64,000 nt of DNA from Caballeronia sp. NK8 (GTDB taxonomy: Bacteria > Pseudomonadota > Gammaproteobacteria > Burkholderiales > Burkholderiaceae), in assembly GCF_018408855.1 (NCBI RefSeq), contig NZ_AP024325.1:1550001-1614000 (forward strand), read 5' to 3'. The position numbers and the translations under genes are program-made. Under the pieces are notes generated by a model. The model worked only from the letters and a program-made list of their open reading frames with translations, searched no databases and had not been told where the DNA came from. Shown here piece after piece: positions 10,101 through 18,397 of the stretch (the first letter of the stretch is position 1; every line of letters starts with the position of its first letter).

Positions 10101-13100
10101 GTCGACAACACGGGCGGCACGCTGCTGGCCATGAACGCAGCGCGAATCGATGCGGCATCGGGCATCGTGAACCGTGGTGGTTCGATCTACGGCGCAGCGG
10201 GTTTGCACGTCGGCACGCAAGGCGATATCGACAATGCGAGCGGCTCGATGCAGACCGCGGGCGATCTCAATGTCGACGCGGCAGGCGCGCTCGCCAACAC
10301 GGGCGGCACGATCAGCGCCAATGGCCCGCACGGCTCGGCGAGCGTGAGCGCGGCGCGCATCGACAACACGGGCGGCACGCTCACCAACGCGGGCGACGGC
10401 GCGACGACGATCAGCGCGTCGGACGTTGTCAATACGGGCGGCACGCTCGGCGGTAATGGCGACGTGACGCTCAACGCGCAGACGCTCGACAACAACGCGG
10501 GCGCGAACCTCGTCGCGGGCGGCGCGGCGAATCTGAACGTCGCTCAGACCGTGAACAACGCGGACGGCACGCTGTTCGGCGGCACGGCCCTCAACTTGAA
10601 CCAAGCAAGCGCGACCGTCATCAACGACGGCGGCGCGATCCTTGGCGGCCTCGACGTCTCGCTTGCGGTCGCCTCGCTCTCGAACGCGGGCGGATCGATC
10701 CGCGCCAATCGCGACGTCAGCGCGAGCGGCGTCGTCTCGGGCGACGGCGCCATGATCGCGGGGCGTGATCTCTCGCTTGACGTCGTCGGCGATTACACGA
10801 ACGGCACGGCCAACAACCTGCACGCCGATGGCGACATGCGCGTCGCCGCGACGGGCACGCTCAGCAACGCGGGCACGCTCGACGCGAATGGCGCGCTCAC
10901 GGTAATTGGTCACGACGTCGTCAACGCGGCAGGCGCTGATATCAACTCGTCGACGACGAGCGTGAACGCGGTCGACATGATCACCAACGCTGGGCGCATC
11001 GAAGGCGACACGGTCACGACGAATAGCGCGGCGCTCGCCAACACCGGGACCGTGATCGGCAACGACGTGACCGTCAACGCCACGGACGTGACGAACAGCG
11101 GCGCGGCGGCGGTGATCGCGGGCGCTGAGCGCGTGCGCGTCTATGCCGCCAATTCCGTCGTCAATGAGGACGGCGCGCTCATTTACAGTCTCGGCAATCT
11201 GGAAATCGGCCGCGACGGTACGCGCGACGCCGAGGGCTTGCTCGCGAATCAGACGGGCTTGCTCGTCAACAGCGCGGCGACCATCGCGGCCGAGGGCGAT
11301 ATCGACATTGCCGCGCGCACAGTGCAGAACATTCGCACAGGCGTCGTCACGGAAGCCGGCGCGCCGCAGGACGCGGGCACGACGACGCGGGGAATCTGGA
11401 CAGCGGGTCTCAGCGATATCCAGCTTGGCAGTTACCACAGCAAGCTCTATCCGCAGTGGAATTTCGGCGCGGGCGCGATCGGCGCACAGGCGGTTCAAGG
11501 TCTGGCGAAGCCCCTTACGGTCACGTTGCCCAAGGATCAGGTGACCAATCTCGACAGCAGCGCGCAGACCTTCTCGTTGGCTACGCCGCTTGAAGATACT
11601 TACAGGACTTGGGGCAACGTTTCCGGCAACCCATTTCCGCAAATGGTGGAAGCGAACCGCGTCATTACCACCCACGCGACACAGTGGTACAACAGCCTTA
11701 CGGACAATGGCGACGGCACCGTCACGGTCACGTTCTGGCCGGACTATGATCCGCGCGTCAACATTCGCCCGGATCAGCTCAAGTTCGATACGTCGCTCGG
11801 CTCGGACAACCACGACTACGTGGAAATGAAGCGCACCACGCAGACGACCACCGCGACCGACCAACTCATCAGCGCGGGCACGGCGGCGACGATTCAGGCG
11901 CAAGGCGCGATCCGCATCAACGCGGACGGCGGGCTGATCGAAAACCAGTCGTCGACGATCGCCTCGGGCGGGAACCTGAAAGAGCGTGCGGACAATGGCG
12001 GCAAGGTGGAGGACACGGGCACCGTCTTGCAGCAGACGATTACCGAAACGAATTTCTCGGACTGGTACTGGCACCAGAAGACCGGCGGCGACAGCGACTA
12101 CAAGACGAACATCGAGAACGGCGTCACGCAAACCACGACGACCGTCAACGCTTTGCCCGCGATCACATCGTCGAACCAGACCGTACAGATCGACGCGACA
12201 ACCATCAGCATCAACTCGGTCGACCGCCAGGGCAACACGGTGATCGGCTCGGGCGTCACGGGCGGCAGCGCGGACGGCACGCAGACGGGCGCAATCTCGG
12301 GACAAGGCGGCAAAGCGCAGACGATCGACGGCACGCAGGCATCGAGCGTCAGCGGACAGACGAGCGCCCCGCAAACGGTCGGCGGCGCGACGGGTGGCAT
12401 TCCGAACCTCAAGCTGCCGACGAGCGGGCTCTACACGTACAACACCACGCCGGGCGCGACGTACCTGATCGCGACCGACCCGCGCCTGACGAACTACGCG
12501 AAGTTCATCAGCAGCGACTACATGCTCGGCGCGCTCGATCTCGATCCGCAAAAGACGATCAAGCGCCTCGGCGACGGCATGTATGAGCAAACGCTCATTC
12601 GCAACCAGATCACGCAGCTCACGGGCCGCACGTTCCTCGCCGGTTTCACCGATGCGATGGACGAGTACACCGCGCTCATGAACAACGGCGTCGGCTATGC
12701 GAAGGCATTCGGCCTCGCGCCGGGCATCGCGTTGACTGCCGAGCAAATGGCGCGCTTGACCACGGATATGGTCTGGCTCGTCTCGCAGGACGTCACGCTA
12801 CCCGATGGCTCGCACGAGACGGTGCTCGTGCCGCAACTCTATCTCGCGAGCGCGAACGCGGTCGACCTCTCGAAGAGCGGCGCGCTCGTCGCGGGTAACG
12901 CCGTCAACCTCTTCGCGAGTGGCGATGTAGTCAATAGCGGACACGTGGCGAGCAATCTCGCAACGACGATCATCGGCAACAACGTCAGCAATAGCGGCGT
13001 GATCGGCAGCGCGGGCACGACGGCGGTCGTCGCCGTGCAGGACGTGCGCAACACGAGCGGGCGGATCGGCGGCGCCGACGTGCTCGTGCAAGCCGGGCGC

Positions 13101-16100
13101 GACGTCATCAACGAAACGCATACGTATGGCGTCGCGAGCGCGTTCGGCTCGGGTGACATCGGCGGACGTGTGACCGGCACCGGCGTCAACGCGCTCGGCA
13201 CGATCTCGGCGACGAACAACGCGACCGTCATCGCGGGCCGCGACGTGAGTCTGTCGGGCGCGCTCGTTCAGGCGGGCGGCAACGCGGGTATCTCGGCGGG
13301 ACGCGATATCAACGTCGGCACGACCGAATTCACGAGCTCGCGTGAGGTCCACACGACCGACCGACTCAACGGCAGCCACGACGAAGTCAGTCAGCGACTC
13401 GGCAGCGCGATCGTCGCGGGCGGCAACGTCACCACCCTGTCAGGACGCGACACGACGCTCACGGGCGCGACCATCGCGGCGGGCGGCAATGCGGCGATGA
13501 TCGCGGGCGGCGATCTTACGATCACGGCTGCGAAGAACACGGCCACGCATAACGAACAATCGCTTGGCGGCAAGCAGGCGCAACACGTCTCGTCGAGCTA
13601 CGACGAGCAGGTCAGCGGCTCGAAGGTGAACGCGGGCGGCGGCGTCACGCTCGCAGCCGGTCAGAACGGCACGGGCGACCTCGCGATCCTCGGCTCGAAC
13701 GTGGCCGCCGACAAGGGCGGCATCGCGCTCGTCGCGACAGGCGACGTCACCGTCGGCAGCGTGAGCGAAACCCACGACGCGCAGAGCTGGAATCACACGA
13801 ATCATTCGGGATTCTTGTCGAAGGACACGACGACCGACACGAGCGCATCGCACGCGGTCTATGCGAACGGCTCGACGGTCTCGGGCGACACGGTCACGGG
13901 CGCGGCCGGGCGCGATATGACGATCAGCGGCTCGACCATCGCCGCGACCGATGACGTGAGCTTATCGGCGGGCCATGACCTGACGATTGGCACGTCGCAG
14001 GATTCGAGTCAGTCGAGTTCGTTCCACCAGGAAGCCAAAACCGGCATGGGCGCGTCGGGTGCCTCGATCTCGTACGGCTCGCGCGACCAGAAAGACACGT
14101 ACAACGACGCGTCGGTCACGCACAACGCGAGCCTCGTCGGTAGCACGGACGGCAGCGTAAAACTCGTTGCAGGCGGCGACTTGCACGTCACGGGCAGCGA
14201 CCTGATCGCGGCGAAAGACGTGATCGGCACGGGCGCGAACGTGACGCTCGACGCGGCCACGAACACTGCGCATCACGACGAAACGCACGAAGTCAAGCAA
14301 AGCGGCGTGTCGCTCGGCGTCGCGGGCGGTCTGGTCGACATGATTCAAAGCACCGTCGACCAGGCGCACGCGTCGGACAAGAGCGAGGACTCGCGCGCTG
14401 CGACCCTGCACACGATCGCGGCGGTTGGCAATGGCGCCGCGGCGGCCGAATCGATGGCGAGCGGCAAGCCCGACGTCAAGATCGAACTCAGCTTCGGCAG
14501 CAGTCACAGCAAGGACACCTCGGCGCACGACTCGGCCACGTCGAGCGGGTCGAGCGTCAAGGCGGGCGGCACCGCGGCATTCTCGGCGACCGGCGGCGAT
14601 CTCACGGTCGCGGGCTCGAATGTCGATGCGACCGATGTCGTGCTCGCGGCCAAGGATCGCGTCAACCTGATCAGCACGGCGAGCACCGATTCGACTCGCA
14701 GCACGAACGAGTCGAGCGGCAGTTCGTTCGGCGTTTCTTACGGCACGCAGGGCTACGGCGTCGATGCGTCGATGTCGAAGTCGAGCGGCCACGCCAACAG
14801 CGACTCGACTACGCAAAGCAATACGCACATCAACGCGAGCAACGGCGCGACGATCATCTCAGGGGGCGACACGAACATCGTCGGCGCGAACGTCAACGCC
14901 AAGACCGTCAACGCCGATATCGGCGGCAATCTGAATATCGCTAGCGTGCAGGACACGGCGACGAGCGACGCGCATCAGGAAAGCAAAAGCGGCGGCGTGA
15001 GCATCAGCCAGGCGGGCGGCGGCGGTTCGTTCAGTTCGCAACATGGCAACGCGAGCGGCAAGTACGCGGGCGTCGAAGAGCAAAGCGGGATTCGTGCGGG
15101 CGATGGTGGTTTCAAAATCAACGTTGCGGGCAATACCGACCTCAAGGGCGCGGTGATCGCGAGCGACGCCGACGCGAGCAAGAACACGCTCAACACGGGC
15201 ACGCTCACGTTCTCGGATATCGCGAATCACTCGGACTACAGCGCGAGCAGCAGCGGGTTTAGCGCGGGCGGATCGATGGGCGCGGCGGCCAAGGGAACGG
15301 GCCCGTCGTCGGTGAGCGGCGCAGGCGGCCTCACACCGATGATGAGCCAGAACGACAGCGGCAGTTCGGATGCAACGACTCGCAGCGCCATCAGTGCGGG
15401 CACGATCATCATTACGGACAAGGATCGTCAGACGCAGGACGTTTCGAGTCTGAGTCGCGACACGTCGCACACGAACGGCGCTGTGTCGAGGCTGCCCGAC
15501 GTGCAAAACCTGCTCGACAAGCAAGGCAACATGATGAACGCCGCGAGCGCGGCGGGTCAGGCGGTGGCGACGCAGATCGGCGCGATTGCGGACGCGAAGC
15601 GTGACGCCGCGCAAAAGGCGCAAGAGCAAGCCATCAAGGACGGCAATCTCGACCTCGCCGCACAGTACGGCGCCGAGGCGGCGAAATGGGCCGAAGGCGG
15701 CGAGTATCGGATCGCGATGCATATTGCGGGCGGAGCAGCGGTTTCTGGCTTGGGTGGAGGCAGTGTTGCGGGTGGTGCTGCGGGTGCGGGCATCTCTGCT
15801 ACGGCAGCGGGCTATCTGAATGACGTGAGCAACGCGGTGAAGGGTGCGAGTCCGACGGGCAACGCGGATGCGGATCGGGCGCTGGGCAACATCCTTGCGA
15901 ATGTGCTGGCCACGGGAGCGGGAGCGGTTGTTGGTGGTAGCACGGGCGCGGCCACGGCGTCGAACACCGACATGTACAACCGCAGCCACGATTGCACGAA
16001 TAGCAAGTGCGAAGGTAGCGATGGCTCGCTGGTTGATCGGGCAATCAACTGGGCGAAGGAAACGTATAGTGACCCGGTTGGTGATGCGAAGCGCTGGGCG

Positions 16101-16664
16101 GCCCAGATTAGCGGGCAGGCTGCGGCCAGTAGCGGACAGATGCCGCCAGCGGATGCGAACCCGCTGATCGACGTAACCAACAATTCGAAGCCGCCGGCTG
16201 CGGGTGGATCGGCGGTGTTGGTGCCGGTGTGTGTGCCGCCGGTTTGTACGGCGGTGCCTGCGGCGACGCCGGGAACGCCGGGCTATGTTCCTAGTAATGC
16301 CACGCTTAATAGTGGTGACAAAGACTCGTCGTTCGGCGGAAAGAGCATTGATGATCTGTCAGACTCAGCGAAAGTGCCGGACCCATCTGATAAGTCTGGC
16401 GAGTTGAGCGCTGCTGGGCGAGGATTGCAGAAACACGGAAGTCGCGAGGACAGTGCGTTCCCCGCAGCAAAGGGCAATCCGACCGCTATCAATGAACAAG
16501 GTCAAAAGATCGTAGACGACATCCTGAATGATCCAGGGCGTACCGTTGAGCAGTTGAATCGTGGCCGTTACGGGGACGTCGTTGAAGTCAGAGCATCTGA
16601 TGGACGAGGAATTCGGTACGGAGCAGATGGAAGGTTTATTGGTTTCTTGGAGCCGAACAAATGA
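7173..16664 (+). CDS. bcpA: Filamentous-haemagglutinin-family CDI exoprotein (BcpA/CdiA type)
   Basis: The gene encodes a 3163-residue two-partner-secretion exoprotein that displays a toxin for contact-dependent inhibition. The start at 7173 opens an extended signal peptide (MNKGIYKLVFGR) typical of type V secretion. A TPS domain follows (VDIAKPSSAGVSLNKYSQFDV, VIVANPNGLVVDGGGFINTSR), then thousands of residues of beta-helical repeats rich in LDNTGG and LSNAG. Near the end, the alanine/glycine-rich pretoxin region leads to NTDMYN (residues 2931-2936), equivalent to the NxxLYN boundary of Burkholderia CDI proteins. The variable tail finishes in a domain of about 88 residues (GLQKHGSREDSAF to GRFIGFLEP) that resembles a polymorphic nuclease toxin. 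I suspect a BECR-type RNase but cannot prove it. GC content falls in this tail. The immunity gene overlaps its stop. Confidence 0.92.
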   Translation: MNKGIYKLVFGRVRHMLVAVADFANAHGNTPGTRGASAVVRDAEPAPALRALALAAMLLVGNIIMSAPSLAQIVAAPGSGARVVQTQNGLPQVDIAKPSSAGVSLNKYSQFDVQKQGAILNNSATITATTQAGYVNGNANLTPGNEARVIVNQVLSNSPSQLRGFLEVAGRKAEVIVANPNGLVVDGGGFINTSRAVLTTGTPNFGPNGNLAGFTVNGGNVSIQGAGLNASNVDAVDILARAVEVNAAIYANQLNVVAGANQIDHDTLAATPIAGNGAAPSVAIDVSQLGGMYANRIFLASNENGVGVSTRGILAAQAGDLTLKSNGQLVLAGTTNASGSISVSARDGIDNSGATYAQRDVNVATAGGLSSSGILASQNNTTVNAGSVASTGTLGAGVNNDGTIANAGNLNVIASGAVSARGRNEGGGNTTIRGASVDLAGSNTSANGALALDATSGDMNLSGASTTAGGTLDASAAATLTNDGGKLSSGAAMRVAAASLSNANGQLVSQSTLDVNTRGALSNRSGTMQAAGRETVQAGSLDNTGGKIASLNGDGLSVSTTSALVNGASGTIGTNGTNGTLDVDALTLSNAGQLTAAGDAHVRADTLDNRAGSVTAGGALDVAANNALDNTGGTLSGAATNVSGASIDNTRGTIEGDTLAVSTPGALVNAGGTLTQYGAADQTIHAGGALDNTGGTIASNATNLGIDAQTIANNGGKVQHAGTGALALNSKGTLSNASGNVVTNGALDNHAGTIQAAKAATVKSASLDNTGGRLVSLNGDGLKVTTSGALVNGAGGVIGTNGALDVDALSLSNAGQLTAASEAHVRAATLDNRAGSVTAGGALDVAANNALDNTGGTISGGSTTVSGASIDNTRGTIEGDTLAVSTPGALVNASGTLTQYGAADQTIHAAGALDNAGGTIASNATNLGIDAQTITNDGGKVQHAGTGALAINAAGALSNVNGSVQTNGALTASGASVDNTGGTLLAMNAARIDAASGIVNRGGSIYGAAGLHVGTQGDIDNASGSMQTAGDLNVDAAGALANTGGTISANGPHGSASVSAARIDNTGGTLTNAGDGATTISASDVVNTGGTLGGNGDVTLNAQTLDNNAGANLVAGGAANLNVAQTVNNADGTLFGGTALNLNQASATVINDGGAILGGLDVSLAVASLSNAGGSIRANRDVSASGVVSGDGAMIAGRDLSLDVVGDYTNGTANNLHADGDMRVAATGTLSNAGTLDANGALTVIGHDVVNAAGADINSSTTSVNAVDMITNAGRIEGDTVTTNSAALANTGTVIGNDVTVNATDVTNSGAAAVIAGAERVRVYAANSVVNEDGALIYSLGNLEIGRDGTRDAEGLLANQTGLLVNSAATIAAEGDIDIAARTVQNIRTGVVTEAGAPQDAGTTTRGIWTAGLSDIQLGSYHSKLYPQWNFGAGAIGAQAVQGLAKPLTVTLPKDQVTNLDSSAQTFSLATPLEDTYRTWGNVSGNPFPQMVEANRVITTHATQWYNSLTDNGDGTVTVTFWPDYDPRVNIRPDQLKFDTSLGSDNHDYVEMKRTTQTTTATDQLISAGTAATIQAQGAIRINADGGLIENQSSTIASGGNLKERADNGGKVEDTGTVLQQTITETNFSDWYWHQKTGGDSDYKTNIENGVTQTTTTVNALPAITSSNQTVQIDATTISINSVDRQGNTVIGSGVTGGSADGTQTGAISGQGGKAQTIDGTQASSVSGQTSAPQTVGGATGGIPNLKLPTSGLYTYNTTPGATYLIATDPRLTNYAKFISSDYMLGALDLDPQKTIKRLGDGMYEQTLIRNQITQLTGRTFLAGFTDAMDEYTALMNNGVGYAKAFGLAPGIALTAEQMARLTTDMVWLVSQDVTLPDGSHETVLVPQLYLASANAVDLSKSGALVAGNAVNLFASGDVVNSGHVASNLATTIIGNNVSNSGVIGSAGTTAVVAVQDVRNTSGRIGGADVLVQAGRDVINETHTYGVASAFGSGDIGGRVTGTGVNALGTISATNNATVIAGRDVSLSGALVQAGGNAGISAGRDINVGTTEFTSSREVHTTDRLNGSHDEVSQRLGSAIVAGGNVTTLSGRDTTLTGATIAAGGNAAMIAGGDLTITAAKNTATHNEQSLGGKQAQHVSSSYDEQVSGSKVNAGGGVTLAAGQNGTGDLAILGSNVAADKGGIALVATGDVTVGSVSETHDAQSWNHTNHSGFLSKDTTTDTSASHAVYANGSTVSGDTVTGAAGRDMTISGSTIAATDDVSLSAGHDLTIGTSQDSSQSSSFHQEAKTGMGASGASISYGSRDQKDTYNDASVTHNASLVGSTDGSVKLVAGGDLHVTGSDLIAAKDVIGTGANVTLDAATNTAHHDETHEVKQSGVSLGVAGGLVDMIQSTVDQAHASDKSEDSRAATLHTIAAVGNGAAAAESMASGKPDVKIELSFGSSHSKDTSAHDSATSSGSSVKAGGTAAFSATGGDLTVAGSNVDATDVVLAAKDRVNLISTASTDSTRSTNESSGSSFGVSYGTQGYGVDASMSKSSGHANSDSTTQSNTHINASNGATIISGGDTNIVGANVNAKTVNADIGGNLNIASVQDTATSDAHQESKSGGVSISQAGGGGSFSSQHGNASGKYAGVEEQSGIRAGDGGFKINVAGNTDLKGAVIASDADASKNTLNTGTLTFSDIANHSDYSASSSGFSAGGSMGAAAKGTGPSSVSGAGGLTPMMSQNDSGSSDATTRSAISAGTIIITDKDRQTQDVSSLSRDTSHTNGAVSRLPDVQNLLDKQGNMMNAASAAGQAVATQIGAIADAKRDAAQKAQEQAIKDGNLDLAAQYGAEAAKWAEGGEYRIAMHIAGGAAVSGLGGGSVAGGAAGAGISATAAGYLNDVSNAVKGASPTGNADADRALGNILANVLATGAGAVVGGSTGAATASNTDMYNRSHDCTNSKCEGSDGSLVDRAINWAKETYSDPVGDAKRWAAQISGQAAASSGQMPPADANPLIDVTNNSKPPAAGGSAVLVPVCVPPVCTAVPAATPGTPGYVPSNATLNSGDKDSSFGGKSIDDLSDSAKVPDPSDKSGELSAAGRGLQKHGSREDSAFPAAKGNPTAINEQGQKIVDDILNDPGRTVEQLNRGRYGDVVEVRASDGRGIRYGADGRFIGFLEPNK
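8791..10065 (+). repeat. Tandem duplication of about 669 bp inside bcpA
   Basis: Copy 1 (about 8791-9468) and copy 2 (9469 to about 10065) are near-identical over long stretches. For example, the run beginning GTCGACGCGCTC occurs at 8919 and 9588, and AAGGTTCAGCA at 9321 and 9990, a constant offset of 669. Copy 1 has one extra ACGAACGGC unit at about 8893-8911. The copies encode 223-residue blocks of the beta-helix, and similarity fades after about 10065. Confidence 0.85.
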
Positions 16665-16888
16665 AAACGCTAAAAGCACAGATTGCGAGCGTCACTGACA
16701 GAGAAAGCCTTATTTACGAGATTTGGCACGAGAGCCGGCAGGTTGCAGAAATATCCAAGGAGCCTGGTCGAAGTTATGAGATCGAGATTTATCCGGCTGC
16801 GAACAATGGCGCTTGGCGCTTTGATCTGAAAGAGTTCAAGGAAATGCTGGAGGACGGAGTTAAGGAGTTGGCTAGCAATCCAAAGTAA
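16661..16888 (+). CDS. bcpI: Cognate CDI immunity protein candidate (BcpI/CdiI)
   Basis: This 75-residue acidic cytoplasmic protein starts within the toxin gene's stop (ATGA overlap), the standard arrangement for a CDI immunity gene. It is lower in GC than the exoprotein body, consistent with exchange as a toxin-immunity cassette. The sequence (IYEIWHESRQVAEISKE, then EIYPAANNGAWRFDLKEF) predicts a small alpha/beta protein. Function rests on position and size; there is no catalytic motif. It should neutralise only the toxin at the end of the adjacent exoprotein. Confidence 0.78.
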   Translation: MKTLKAQIASVTDRESLIYEIWHESRQVAEISKEPGRSYEIEIYPAANNGAWRFDLKEFKEMLEDGVKELASNPK

Positions 16889-16898
16889 GGCAAACAGC

Positions 16899-16920
16899 AA
16901 ACCCGGCTTCGGCCGGGTTT
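16899..16920 (+). terminator. Hairpin with UUCG loop after the first immunity gene
   Basis: AAACCCGGC, the loop TTCG, and GCCGGGTTT form a perfect nine-base-pair stem that starts 11 bases after the immunity stop. Only the three T residues of the stem itself follow, so it is a modest intrinsic terminator or a transcript-protecting hairpin. It separates the active cassette from the displaced one. Confidence 0.6.
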
Positions 16921-16943
16921 GGGACGAAGGTGGCGCCTATCGC

Positions 16944-17858
16944 GTGGCGATGCACACGGCGGGCGGCGCGCTCGTCGCGGACCTCGGCGGCGGTAGCGCT
17001 GCGGGCGGCGCGGCGGGCGCCGGGGTATCTGCCGCACTCGCGGGCGACCTCAACAGGCTCGCTGACACGTTCGGCAACGGCGGTGGCACGGACCCCGGAC
17101 TCGCGGCGGGCAACATCGGCGCGAACGTGATCGCGGGTGCGGTCGGCGGCCTGATCGGCGGGAATTCTGGCGCGTTCGCGGGGGCCAATGCGGACCTCTA
17201 TAACCGAAGCACGACGAACGCCGACGGCAAGGGGAGCACCGAGAACTTGCTCGCAGGCCGTGTGTGGGACGCGGTCGTCAATACCGTGACCGATCCGCTC
17301 GGCTCGCTCAACTACGCGTTGAATAGTGTTATTCCGGCGCCGCAGAATCAAAAGCCCGACGCCGACCCGAATCCGCTCATTGACGCGCATAACGGCAACA
17401 CTTCGCCGCCGACCGGAGGCGCGGTCGTTACGCCGCCCACGGTGGTATGCGCGCCGGGTGGCGCGTGTGTGGTCGTGCCCGGCGCCGCGACGGCAGGTTC
17501 GGCGGGCAGCGTGCCGCCTAATGCCATCTTTTCGAAAGATTCGGATGATGGCGCGGACAATGGACCGACGATCGAAGCAGGAAAACAGGGAAAGCACCAG
17601 CCGGGACATAACAACTTCACTTCGGGAAAAAGTGAACTAACTTATCCCGATCCTCAGCAACTCTCGAATGACTTCGCCGGGACGGGCCAACCGGTGAACA
17701 ACGTTTCGCCCGGTCAGGCGGGATATCGAGAGCGAGTTGATTTCGGCACAGTAATTGGAAACTACGTTGACCCCGTGACGGGTCAGAAAACGCCAACCAC
17801 GAACGGCATCATTCACTATAGTAAAGATGGCGTTCACATTGTTCCAGGTAGACCGTAA
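16944..17858 (+). CDS. Orphan CDI toxin C-terminus (displaced cassette)
   Basis: This 304-residue frame begins at a possible GTG, but homology to the end of the upstream exoprotein is already in frame before it (EGGAYRVAMHTAGGA, compared with EGGEYRIAMHIAGGA there), so it is a recombined fragment without a secretion signal. It contains the pretoxin glycine-rich region, the NADLYN boundary (residues 82-87), a proline/threonine-rich linker, and a toxin domain in the last 75 residues (SELTYPDPQQL, ERVDFGTVIGNYVD, NGIIHYSKDGVHIVP). That ending resembles polymorphic toxin type 50. It may serve as a silent donor swapped onto the main gene by recombination. Whether it is translated is uncertain; no strong ribosome site is visible. 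Confidence 0.75.
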   Translation: MAMHTAGGALVADLGGGSAAGGAAGAGVSAALAGDLNRLADTFGNGGGTDPGLAAGNIGANVIAGAVGGLIGGNSGAFAGANADLYNRSTTNADGKGSTENLLAGRVWDAVVNTVTDPLGSLNYALNSVIPAPQNQKPDADPNPLIDAHNGNTSPPTGGAVVTPPTVVCAPGGACVVVPGAATAGSAGSVPPNAIFSKDSDDGADNGPTIEAGKQGKHQPGHNNFTSGKSELTYPDPQQLSNDFAGTGQPVNNVSPGQAGYRERVDFGTVIGNYVDPVTGQKTPTTNGIIHYSKDGVHIVPGRP

Positions 17859-18157
17859 TGGATAACGATTTTCGCGTTCGACTCTTGCTCTCTCTTCAGG
17901 TCGCCCTGCTTGGCAATATAAGCGCGAACATGCGCGCCGTGACGTGCCGACTTGAGGGCAGCGATATCAAAGTAAGGGCTATGTTTGACGGTGCAGTCTC
18001 GGAAGAGGACTCTGCGACCGTCGACGAGATCGGGTCAGAATTGGCGTCACATTTCGATCATGAGATGGTCGACGTCGAATGTCTTCGTGTCGACGCGCCG
18101 CAACCGATCAGTACAAGCAACGATGAACTCATTGCCTATCGTCGAAAAGAAGCCTAG
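17858..18157 (+). CDS. Immunity protein for the orphan toxin
   Basis: The product has 99 residues and its ATG shares one base with the orphan toxin's stop (TAATG), indicating coupling. The sequence (VRLLLSLQVALLGNISANMRAV, then VRAMFDGAVSEED and DVECLRVDAP) matches, by memory, a widespread small immunity-type family often found beside polymorphic toxins. It is cytoplasmic and acidic. Retaining it would protect the cell if the orphan toxin were recombined onto the exoprotein, or against siblings that display this toxin. Confidence 0.7.
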   Translation: MDNDFRVRLLLSLQVALLGNISANMRAVTCRLEGSDIKVRAMFDGAVSEEDSATVDEIGSELASHFDHEMVDVECLRVDAPQPISTSNDELIAYRRKEA

Positions 18158-18161
18158 AGAG

Positions 18162-18380
18162 ATGAAGACATTGCAAGAGAACGACGTGTTTCAACTAAGT
18201 GCGGCACTTGAAGCGCAAGTCATCGGCGACGAGAGGAATATCACTATTCCTGCGGGCTCGGTCGTTACCGTAGTCGCGGTATTCGGTGATTCCGACTCGC
18301 CCGAGGCCTATGAGGTCGAGGCCTATCTACCCCATTTGGACGCCTACGCTCTCACAACCGTGTCAGCGAGTGATGTTTAA
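18162..18380 (+). CDS. Small DUF4926-like protein
   Basis: This 72-residue protein starts five bases after the second immunity gene. Its pattern (NDVFQLSAALEAQ, IPAGSVVTVVAVFGD, AYEVEAYLPHLDAYALTTV) looks like the small beta-barrel DUF4926 family seen in toxin-immunity neighbourhoods. It sits where Burkholderia loci carry bcpO, but unlike the described lipoprotein BcpO it has no signal peptide or lipobox. It could be part of the immunity cassette or a further orphan immunity gene. The function is unknown. Confidence 0.6.
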   Translation: MKTLQENDVFQLSAALEAQVIGDERNITIPAGSVVTVVAVFGDSDSPEAYEVEAYLPHLDAYALTTVSASDV

Positions 18381-18397
18381 CTCTACCGCGTTCAGTA

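Noticed and set aside
9372..12746. A 1124-codon open frame on the minus strand opposite bcpA
   Set aside because: It is antisense to the repeat-rich exoprotein, is dominated by R, A, D and V in a periodic mirror of the sense repeats, and has no family motif. It is a composition artefact of high GC.
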